7,313 bases of DNA, from positions 1 to 7,313 of the forward strand of contig JAITWV010000300.1 in the NCBI GenBank assembly GCA_031285105.1, in the 5' to 3' direction. The translations under genes and the position numbers were made by a program. The stretch is from Streptococcaceae bacterium. Its GTDB lineage: Bacteria > Bacillota > Bacilli > Lactobacillales > Streptococcaceae. Under the pieces are notes generated by a model. It had not been told where the DNA came from. It saw nothing but the letters and a program-made list of their open reading frames with translations, and searched no databases. This document shows positions 1 through 5,932 of this stretch, piece by piece; the stretch's first letter is position 1, and each line of letters opens with the position of its first letter.

Positions 1-2889
1 TCTGTTTTTGCTGACAATAGTGGAAAAACTGGACCAGATGCTTATTATGCGGATAATGTTTTACGCAATCGTACAGGTGTCAAAGGGGGCGACTTAAACA
101 ATACTGGTTCTGGTTTTAAACTAGTTGAGCGAATACGTGAGCGTGGTAACAACTACATCTTCGGTATTCAAGTAACAGGAGCCATTGCACCCATTAACAT
201 TTCGTTTAAAAAGGTCTGGGAGCTTAATCCAGGGAATTATCCGCAAACCACCATGACTTTCCATTTGAAACGAATGTATCTATATGAATATGAATATCTA
301 GTCAATAAGTACCTGGATAAACTCAAATATGACCAAGGAAGTTACAGTAAAGACATCAATTGGCAAACGTATCTTCCTAATGCCGCAACAGATACCACCC
401 AACTTTATGATTTAACTGGTGACAAAAACAAACCAAGTTATGATGCGAATAGTTGGTTAATCAATCCAGGTACACTACTTGCTTATTTCTATCAAGAAAA
501 CCCTGAAGGATATATTTCTGATGCTGTTTTCGGTTCTCCTTGGACGAATCCACCAACCAATCGACCTGGTTGGAATGGGCAAACCACAACAGGGGCTGTT
601 TCAACTAGTGCAAATGGAGGTAATATTGACTGGGATGGCGATGGTTTAACCACAAGATACAAACTCCAAGACCGAACAGCCGCTTCTATGACCGTAAATT
701 CGACACAATTCTTAGAACAACTCAGCTCAAATAAAGAATGGTATCAATTCAATGATCAATGGATAAAAATGCAATCAGGTTCGACCATGACCTCCAAATT
801 GGTCTTTGAAAATGTTGATATGTATTCAGGTGGCACCTTTGATAATAGCAAAAACAAAATTGCCGGTTCAGAGATTCCTTATATTTATTGGGTTGAAGAA
901 GAACTAAACAATCGTTACTATGAGATGATTCATGGAGTGCCAAATTATTATTATTCACAAGTCGATGAAGCAAACGGACATTACCGAGTACAAAATGTTG
1001 TTAGTAACCTTTCTTCAACTTCAGCAACCATTCGCACCACTTATGATTTTAGTAATCACATTAAATTAGCTTTAAATGCCAATCAAGCAACTACTGTTGG
1101 AAAAATGGAACAAAATCTTTTTTACGGTCAATCAAAAGATGATTTAGCCTTTAGAATTCGTTATCCTTATGATTATCGAAACAACCCAGAAGTAAATATT
1201 ACACAAGACAATGTTCACTTTAAAGACTATCGTTTATATAATCCAGAAACGAAACTACTTGATTATGATAGCTGGCTTCTTAAAGGAGATAAAGACATCG
1301 AGTTAACGGGCACTACGTTATATAACAAAGATACCCATCCAGATGTCCGATTATTTAAATACTCTAGAGATATGAATTATCCTTACAATAACCGGGCTTA
1401 TAAACTTGTTCCAGGTGTATTGTTTGATTTGTATCAGGCAGTTGATTATTATATTGATTCGCAAAAACGGATTTTAACGGACTCAAACGGAAACCCAAGA
1501 GCACCAACTTATACAAGCGGAAAAGGATACGAAATTGATTATTATGTTGACTCGCCGATGTATCTTGGAACAACACCAAAACGCCTCCAAGGAATTTATA
1601 GCGATGTGATTACACCAGTAGGACCTGAAGATGATGTGGATTATTATCAAGATGTGCAAGGTAGAATTATTGTTGATGTTTCAGGAAATGCCATTTATCC
1701 AACCCAAGTTACAGGACAAGGGTATAAAATTGAGCATTATTATTCGACCTTAAAAGATTTCAAAAATAAAACGAATAAAAAAACACTCTCACCTGTGGAA
1801 TATGTAAATGTCATTACACCAATGGGCATTGATAATCTAAGTGACCGCAAAATGACCGTACGTGCCACCAAGACGAACCTTGATTTATTAGTTACTTGGG
1901 ACAATGAAGAAAAAGTATATAAAGGTCAATTAGCCAAAGCCGATGGTGCTAGAAATCTGACACAACATTCGTTATATCGAAAAGAAATCGATAACACAAA
2001 TACCCAGCTGTATGATTTATCTAATTATCGTCCACTCATCACCAATTCAGAAGGGGAATTATACGTTCAAAATATGAAAATTGGTGTTTATTACCTGCGT
2101 GAGCGAAAAAGTATGCAGCTTGTTGAAGATATTCAGCCATTAGTTGAAAATAATTATACACCATTAACAAATGCGCAGATGATTCAAGCAATCGAAAAAG
2201 AAATCGGCAATGCTCCAGCAGGGTTAACCGGTTTTGCACGTTTTGAGTGGCATTTAAATCGTGCAACCAAACAAATCAAAGCCACACAAGAATGGTTTTA
2301 TTACTGCTTGATTATGGGCTATGATGAGATTGCTACTGCCAATGATATTGGAAACCCAGCCAATACCAGAAGTGTATTTGACAAATATGGTTTGCCGCAA
2401 TATTCACGAATGGACGAGGTTGGAACATCTGATCGACAATCACAATATACTTCAAGTGATACAACCATCGGGCAAAAACAAGGAATTTGGAACTTCGTAG
2501 ACTTTGAAGCACAAGAGGCAATTTTTTCACCAGAAGCCTGTATTTTCTTTACCTTCATGGATATTGCAAACCCTGAATATCATACTGAAATGACCAAACG
2601 AGGAGCAAGTGATTTAAATACACCAGTCTTTATTTACGAAGAAACCGGAAGTTATTTCCAAGTATTTCCACCAAATATGCAATCAGAATATGCCGTGGTA
2701 AAATTCCAAAATGCCTTACGAGAAGGGGTGTTACCTGAAATTGGTATCTTACCATTAACTGGTGGGGATTGGTTGTTAAATATGAGTATTGCGTTGTTCA
2801 TTCTTTTCATCGGTTTACTTTTACAATATTACCGCAACAAAAAGAAAAAAATAGTCGAAGCACAACAAGATGACGTAGAAGAAGTCTAA
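1..2889 (+). CDS. Large LPXTG cell-wall-anchored surface protein with Cna_B-like domains, C-terminal part (5' partial)
   Basis: The frame is open from base 1, so the Met codon at 253 is internal and the true start lies upstream; 962 residues are visible. In order they show: a Cna_B-like domain opening with FKKVW (residues 69-73) and closing with a YWVEEE strand (297-302) and VQN (330-332), interrupted by a long Tyr-rich insertion containing DWDGDG (210-215); a beta-rich stretch; GVLFDLYQ (about 471-478), which resembles the first strand of a SpaA domain; two tandem repeats of about 66 residues (481-612); a second SpaA/Cna_B-like unit with TQLYDL, ITNSEGEL and YYLRER (about 664-705); a C-terminal module with the only two cysteines (769, 847); and LPLTG (917-921), a hydrophobic segment and KKKK. 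Such proteins are exported by Sec and linked to peptidoglycan, or into a pilus, by sortase. I infer an adhesin or pilus-related stalk protein; the ligand is unknown. It is followed at 13 nt by a membrane pseudo-nuclease gene. No sortase gene is in the window. Confidence 0.88.
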   Translation, partial: SVFADNSGKTGPDAYYADNVLRNRTGVKGGDLNNTGSGFKLVERIRERGNNYIFGIQVTGAIAPINISFKKVWELNPGNYPQTTMTFHLKRMYLYEYEYLVNKYLDKLKYDQGSYSKDINWQTYLPNAATDTTQLYDLTGDKNKPSYDANSWLINPGTLLAYFYQENPEGYISDAVFGSPWTNPPTNRPGWNGQTTTGAVSTSANGGNIDWDGDGLTTRYKLQDRTAASMTVNSTQFLEQLSSNKEWYQFNDQWIKMQSGSTMTSKLVFENVDMYSGGTFDNSKNKIAGSEIPYIYWVEEELNNRYYEMIHGVPNYYYSQVDEANGHYRVQNVVSNLSSTSATIRTTYDFSNHIKLALNANQATTVGKMEQNLFYGQSKDDLAFRIRYPYDYRNNPEVNITQDNVHFKDYRLYNPETKLLDYDSWLLKGDKDIELTGTTLYNKDTHPDVRLFKYSRDMNYPYNNRAYKLVPGVLFDLYQAVDYYIDSQKRILTDSNGNPRAPTYTSGKGYEIDYYVDSPMYLGTTPKRLQGIYSDVITPVGPEDDVDYYQDVQGRIIVDVSGNAIYPTQVTGQGYKIEHYYSTLKDFKNKTNKKTLSPVEYVNVITPMGIDNLSDRKMTVRATKTNLDLLVTWDNEEKVYKGQLAKADGARNLTQHSLYRKEIDNTNTQLYDLSNYRPLITNSEGELYVQNMKIGVYYLRERKSMQLVEDIQPLVENNYTPLTNAQMIQAIEKEIGNAPAGLTGFARFEWHLNRATKQIKATQEWFYYCLIMGYDEIATANDIGNPANTRSVFDKYGLPQYSRMDEVGTSDRQSQYTSSDTTIGQKQGIWNFVDFEAQEAIFSPEACIFFTFMDIANPEYHTEMTKRGASDLNTPVFIYEETGSYFQVFPPNMQSEYAVVKFQNALREGVLPEIGILPLTGGDWLLNMSIALFILFIGLLLQYYRNKKKKIVEAQQDDVEEV
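205..996 (+). other. Cna_B-like domain with a long insertion and a candidate isopeptide triad
   Basis: The segment begins with the K-x-W strand typical of Cna_B domains (Lys71 in FKKVW), followed by a YPQTTMTFHLKR strand like the usual PETITVQL strand. It ends with YIYWVEEE, which resembles the Y-x-V-x-E strand, and with YRVQNVV, which resembles the usual closing I-T-N strand. By family analogy Lys71, a Glu at 299-301 and Asn332 could form an intramolecular isopeptide bond. A normal domain of this kind is about 70-100 residues, but here the two ends are about 260 residues apart. The domain would therefore carry a large inserted module. The assignment rests on pattern recognition only. Confidence 0.5.
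628..651 (+). other. DWDGDGLT motif, possible calcium-binding loop
   Basis: Residues 210-217 of the visible surface protein read D-W-D-G-D-G-L-T. This matches the D-x-D-x-D-G-L-T loop of thrombospondin type 3 and related calcium loops in secreted bacterial proteins. Only one copy is seen, inside the Cna_B insertion. Calcium binding is an inference from the motif. Confidence 0.4.
1441..1836 (+). repeat. Two tandem diverged repeats of about 66 residues in the surface protein
   Basis: Copy 1 covers 1441-1635 (65 codons) and copy 2 covers 1636-1836 (67 codons). Both open with V-D-Y-Y-x-D-x-Q-x-R-I, then share D-x-x-G-N, P-T-x-x-T/S-G-x-G-Y-x-I and a closing V-I-T-P-x-G. DNA identity is modest, so the duplication is old or under diversifying drift. 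The D-x-x-G-N followed by P-T and G-Y recalls MucBP-type adhesin repeats only weakly, so I name no family. They sit between a GVLFDLYQ strand and the second SpaA-like unit. Confidence 0.75.
2749..2850 (+). other. Cell-wall sorting signal (LPLTG, hydrophobic segment, positive tail)
   Basis: LPLTG lies at 2749-2763. About 21 mostly hydrophobic residues follow (from WLLNMSIALF to QYY), then RNKKKK. This is the classic sortase substrate layout: cleavage between Thr and Gly and transfer to lipid II or a pilin. After the lysines the protein continues with a short acidic tail (QQDDVEEV), longer than usual. A related string, LPEIG, lies just before it at 2731-2745. Confidence 0.95.
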
Positions 2890-2894
2890 GGAGG
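2888..2894 (+). promoter_or_regulatory. Shine-Dalgarno AAGGAGG of the pseudo-nuclease gene, overlapping the upstream stop
   Basis: AAGGAGG begins inside the TAA stop codon of the surface protein and sits 8 nt before the ATG at 2903. The strength and position of the site fix this start and suggest translation coupled to the upstream gene. No promoter is visible in the 13-nt gap. Confidence 0.9.
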
Positions 2895-2902
2895 AAGATA
2901 TA

Positions 2903-3730
2903 ATGAAGAAATATCAACCATTAATCAAAACCATCTTCTTCCTTATGCTTACGTTGATTCTTTTATTAGTACCTCTCAGTATCACCAAGAATGGCTCTAT
3001 TAAGCATTTTTTAGAAGAGATTATCCACGTTCAACCTGAAGAAGAAACACATCCGGCTATTGAAGAAAATAAATTTGCCAATAAGCAGGCGACTAGTACA
3101 ATCAAACAAATTCCTTTAACGTTTACAAATAAAAAACAGCTAGTCTTTGAACCATTGGATGAACTTTCTCGTCCAACTTCCGTTTCCGTACAAGTGAAAT
3201 TTAGCGAAATGTTAGAAGAAAAACCAATTGCCAAACCACCAATCAATCCAGTCGGTTATAAGAATTATTACTTTTATCCTAGTTTAGATGCTCGAGCTAA
3301 AAACCGTGCTTATTTGTATCAAAAACAGATGTTAATGCCTTATGAATTTCACGGGATTGAATATGAACGACGAAATTTATGCACACAAACAGCTTATCTT
3401 TACAAAGGAAAAATGAAAGGTGCGGATATCGCAAATGACAACTCGATTATTTATTATGAGAAACATTTGAAACAATGGATGGAAGATAATCCTGAATGTC
3501 GGCTAGATTTACAAGTAACGCCTTTATATGTAGAAAATGAGTTGATTCCTAGACAAATTCGTCTTTCCTATAAAGGATTTCGTGAGGATGGTTCGAGTAT
3601 AGTGATTTCCTTAAATTCAAAGCGTGAGTCGGTTGGGCAGTTGAGTACGACGGTGGTTTACTTGGATAATTTTTCACCAAATGCCAGAATTGATTATTTA
3701 ACTGGTGAAGCGGTAATGAGTTTTGAGTAG
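2903..3730 (+). CDS. Membrane-anchored DNA/RNA non-specific endonuclease homologue with degenerate active site (probable pseudo-nuclease)
   Basis: The product has 275 residues. MKKYQPLIK is followed by a hydrophobic helix (about 10-26) with no obvious cleavage site, so it is probably a signal anchor with the body outside the cell. The rest follows the EndA/DNA-entry nuclease family: LDELSRPTS (85-93), NPVGYKNY (115-122), RRNLCTQTAYL (156-166), YYEKHLKQW (184-192), QVTPLY (204-209), ELIPRQIRLSY (213-223) and IDYLTGEA (263-270). In active members an aromatic-rich strand leads into D/N-R-G-H-L and later A-Y-L-N. Here an alignment by eye, without gaps, gives Q-K-Q-M-L (140-144) and A-Y-L-Y (164-167), so the general-base His and a second active-site Asn are gone. 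N158 is kept. Family membership is a recognition from memory and looks strong; loss of catalysis is inferred. Cys160 and Cys199 could form a disulfide. It may bind DNA, scaffold the neighbouring wall protein, or do something unrelated. The stop codon lies in the tip of the downstream inverted repeat. Confidence 0.82.
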   Translation: MKKYQPLIKTIFFLMLTLILLLVPLSITKNGSIKHFLEEIIHVQPEEETHPAIEENKFANKQATSTIKQIPLTFTNKKQLVFEPLDELSRPTSVSVQVKFSEMLEEKPIAKPPINPVGYKNYYFYPSLDARAKNRAYLYQKQMLMPYEFHGIEYERRNLCTQTAYLYKGKMKGADIANDNSIIYYEKHLKQWMEDNPECRLDLQVTPLYVENELIPRQIRLSYKGFREDGSSIVISLNSKRESVGQLSTTVVYLDNFSPNARIDYLTGEAVMSFE

Positions 3731-3886
3731 ACCTCTCCTGCAAACTTACGTGCTTGAATGAACGAGCTAATTTTCTTGTTCAACAAGGCGTGAAGGGCGA
3801 ATACTTTACGTATAAAACGTCAAACAACGAAGGTGAACAAAAAATTAGCCGTTCGCTCAAGTGCGAGAAGTTTCAGGGGAGGTCTA
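3728..3886. repeat. Long imperfect palindrome of about 159 bp, resembling E. faecalis EFAR-type miniature repeats
   Basis: The ends are near-perfect inverted repeats (TAGACCTCTCC at 3728-3738 against GGGGAGGTCTA at 3876-3886). Pairing continues for about 55 bases per arm with small bulges, through the GCTAATTTT and TTGTTC segments. The centre can form two small stems: CGTGAAG with CTTTACG, and ACGT-ATAAA-ACGT. No open frame of note is inside. The size and two-part fold recall the EFAR palindromes I remember from E. faecalis; membership needs a genome search. It could act as a non-autonomous mobile element, an RNA 3'-end structure, or both. Confidence 0.7.
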
Positions 3887-3899
3887 GTGATTAAAATTC

Positions 3900-3950
3900 A
3901 AATAAGCGTCCAAGACAGATAGGAATATTTGTCTTGGACGCTTATTTTTT
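3900..3950. terminator. Strong rho-independent terminator between converging genes
   Basis: Arms 3900-3917 and 3930-3947 are perfectly complementary over 18 bp, with AAGCGTCCAAGACA as the core and a 12-nt loop. On the plus strand the stem runs into TTTTTT (3945-3950), so it ends the surface cassette well. On the minus strand the stem is followed by TTTGAATTTT, a weaker but usable tract for the gltX operon. It therefore probably serves both directions. Confidence 0.92.
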
Positions 3951-3952
3951 AT

Positions 3953-5437
3953 TTAAATTTCAGATAAAACCTTCTCAATATGCGCAATTGATTTTTCACG
4001 ACCTAATAATTCAATCGTATCAGGCAATTCTGGTCCATGCATTTCACCTGAAACCGCGATACGAATTGGCATGAATAAGTTTTTACCTTTAATACCTGTT
4101 TCTTTTTGCACTGCTTTAATTTGTGGGAAAATATTGTCACGAACAAATTCTTCATCAGATAATGCGGCTAATTTTTCTTTAAACGCATTTAAAACAGTTG
4201 GAACACTTTCAGCACTCATCACTTCTTTAGCTTCAACACTCACCACTGGGTGTTCGGTAAAGAATAGGTCTGATAATTCAACAATTTGTTCGCCATAACT
4301 CATTTGTGGTTGATATAAAGCGACTAATTTTTTGGCACGTGTTAACTGCGCTTGTGTTGGTTCTTCTGCCAAACGTCCTGCTTTTTTCAAGAATGGAGCA
4401 GCTAATTCAAAGACAATATCAGCATCTGCATTTTTAATATATTGATTATTTAACCAATCTAATTTCTTTTGGTCAAAGGCTGCTGGGGCTTTTGATAAGC
4501 GTTTTTCATCAAATAGTTCGATGAATTGCTCATGAGTGAAAATTTCTTCTTCACCACCTGGATTCCAACCTAATAATGAAATAAAGTTAAAAATCGCTTC
4601 TGGTAAATACCCTTTGTCACGATAATCTTCGATAAATTGTAGTGTATTGGTATCACGTTTTGATAATTTTTTACCTGTTTGTGAATTGATAATTAAGGTC
4701 ATATGCCCAAATTCTGGAGTTTCCCAACCAAATGCTTCATAAACCATCAATTGTTTTGGCGTGTTGGCAATATGGTCATCTCCACGTAGAACATGAGTAA
4801 TTTCCATTAAATGATCATCCACCACTACGGCAAAATTATAAGTTGGATATCCGTCACGCTTTTGAATAACCCAATCACCACCAACATTGCCACCTTCAAA
4901 TTCAATATCACCTTTTACCAAATCATTCCATTTGTAAATGCTGTCTTCTTTGACTTTCAAACGAACAACTGGCGTAATTCCTTTAGCTTTGGCTGCATCT
5001 TGTGAGGCTTTAATCTCCTCATCACTCATGCCTGCGTATTCATAAATGTATTTTGGTGTTTCATTAGCAGCTTCTTGTGCTTCACGTTCGGCGGCTAATT
5101 CTTCTTCGGTTTTATAAGATTCGTAAGCTAAACCTTTGTCGACTAATTCTTGAACTAATGGTTGGTAAATATCTAAACGCTCACTTTGACGATAAGGTCC
5201 ATATTCACCTGGATTCGCTGGACTTTCATCCCAATTTAAACCAAGCCATGTTAAATTTCTTAATTGTGAAGCTTCACCGCCTTCTACTTCACGTTTACGG
5301 TCAGTATCTTCAATACGAATGATGAAATCTCCATTGTTGTGACGAGCGTAAAGGTAGTTAAATAAAGCGGTACGAGCATTACCGATATGCAACAATCCAG
5401 TTGGAGATGGGGCATAACGAACACGCATTTTTTTCAT
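3953..5437 (-). CDS. gltX: Glutamyl-tRNA synthetase
   Basis: This class I aminoacyl-tRNA synthetase charges tRNA-Glu with glutamate in the cytosol. In many Firmicutes the enzyme also charges tRNA-Gln, which GatCAB then corrects; whether that holds here cannot be seen. With the start at the ATG at 5437 it has 494 residues, close to the usual 480-500. The HIGH-type motif is HIGN (17-20) within APSPTGLLHIGN, and the KMSKS-type motif is KLSKR (257-261). IRIEDTD, PYRQSER, LRGDDHI and the helical anticodon-binding C-terminal half are all typical. A TTG at 5452 would add five residues but lies at the Shine-Dalgarno itself; GGAGG at 5446-5450, 8 nt before ATG 5437, fixes the start. It is the last gene of the minus-strand operon, 15 nt after ispF. 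Confidence 0.97.
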   Translation of the reverse strand: MKKMRVRYAPSPTGLLHIGNARTALFNYLYARHNNGDFIIRIEDTDRKREVEGGEASQLRNLTWLGLNWDESPANPGEYGPYRQSERLDIYQPLVQELVDKGLAYESYKTEEELAAEREAQEAANETPKYIYEYAGMSDEEIKASQDAAKAKGITPVVRLKVKEDSIYKWNDLVKGDIEFEGGNVGGDWVIQKRDGYPTYNFAVVVDDHLMEITHVLRGDDHIANTPKQLMVYEAFGWETPEFGHMTLIINSQTGKKLSKRDTNTLQFIEDYRDKGYLPEAIFNFISLLGWNPGGEEEIFTHEQFIELFDEKRLSKAPAAFDQKKLDWLNNQYIKNADADIVFELAAPFLKKAGRLAEEPTQAQLTRAKKLVALYQPQMSYGEQIVELSDLFFTEHPVVSVEAKEVMSAESVPTVLNAFKEKLAALSDEEFVRDNIFPQIKAVQKETGIKGKNLFMPIRIAVSGEMHGPELPDTIELLGREKSIAHIEKVLSEI

Positions 5438-5445
5438 TTTTGTTT

Positions 5446-5450
5446 CCTCC
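5446..5450 (-). promoter_or_regulatory. Shine-Dalgarno GGAGG that sets the gltX start
   Basis: On the minus strand GGAGG is followed by an 8-nt spacer (AAACAAAA) and ATG at 5437. A TTG at 5452 in the same frame would make the ribosome site part of the coding sequence and leave nothing suitable upstream, so the ATG is preferred. Confidence 0.88.
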
Positions 5451-5452
5451 AA

Positions 5453-5932
5453 TTATATCTTTGTAAGTAATACCACTGCTTGAGCGGCAATTCCTTCTTG
5501 GCGACCGACAAATCCTAGTGTTTCGGTCGTAGTCGCCTTTAAGTTTACTTGATTTTTTTCAATTGCACAAACAAAACTGACTGTTTGCATCATTTTTTCA
5601 AGATAGGGTTTCATTTTGGGTTTTTCTGTGATAATCGTTGCATCAATATTGCCAATTTTATAACCTAAATCATTGACTTTTTGCATACAAATCTCAAGCA
5701 TTTTGACACTGGAAATACCTTCAATATTCGGATCAGTTGGTGGAAAATGTTGTCCGATATCACCTAAAGCTGCTGCACCTAAAATGGCATCAGTTAACGC
5801 ATGAAGTAAAACATCAGCATCGGAGTGACCTAATAAACCTTTTTCAAATGGAATTTCTACTCCGCCAATAATTAACTTGCGGCCAGTAACCAATTGATGA
5901 ACATCATAACCTTGACCAATTCTTATATTCAT
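5453..5932 (-). CDS. ispF: 2-C-methyl-D-erythritol 2,4-cyclodiphosphate synthase
   Basis: IspF converts CDP-methylerythritol 2-phosphate to the cyclic diphosphate with release of CMP, a step of the MEP isoprenoid pathway. The 159-residue product is of normal, complete length. The metal-binding residues are in place: D10 and H12 in GYDVHQ, and H44 in VLLHALTDAI. So are LGHSDAD (34-40), LGDIGQHFPPTDP (56-68) and the C-terminal ATTTETLGFVGRQEG signature. The family works as a cytosolic trimer with zinc. The ATG overlaps the TGA of ispD by 4 nt (ATGA), and GGAG at 5941-5944, 8 nt before the ATG, is the ribosome site inside ispD. This points to translational coupling. Confidence 0.97.
   Translation of the reverse strand: MNIRIGQGYDVHQLVTGRKLIIGGVEIPFEKGLLGHSDADVLLHALTDAILGAAALGDIGQHFPPTDPNIEGISSVKMLEICMQKVNDLGYKIGNIDATIITEKPKMKPYLEKMMQTVSFVCAIEKNQVNLKATTTETLGFVGRQEGIAAQAVVLLTKI

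Noticed and set aside
253..255. ATG as the start of the wall protein
   Set aside because: The frame is open for 84 codons before it, the upstream residues contain the first strand of the Cna_B-like domain (FKKVW), and there is no ribosome site or signal peptide.
1441..1836. Assignment of the tandem repeats to the MucBP family
   Set aside because: Only D-x-x-G-N and a later G-Y resemble it; the remainder of the MucBP pattern is not convincing.
749..2558. Short minus-strand open frames inside the wall-protein gene
   Set aside because: They overlap a long, domain-rich coding frame, have no ribosome sites, and encode no recognisable motif; they are shadows.
3350..3352. His150 of the nuclease homologue as the catalytic His
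   Set aside because: In the ungapped alignment by eye it falls seven residues after the DRGH position, in the loop before RRNL. Using it would need a gap of about seven residues. It remains the main alternative to test.
3731..3899. A T-box, riboswitch or CRISPR unit in the intergenic region
   Set aside because: It lies at the 3' ends of both converging genes, not in a leader, and there is one palindrome, not a spaced direct-repeat array.
4071..5322. Short plus-strand open frames inside gltX
   Set aside because: They are antisense to well-conserved synthetase sequence and show no start signals or family features.
5438..5452. TTG start that would add five residues to gltX
   Set aside because: The codons after the TTG are the Shine-Dalgarno of the ATG at 5437; the family normally starts a few residues before VRYAPSPTG.
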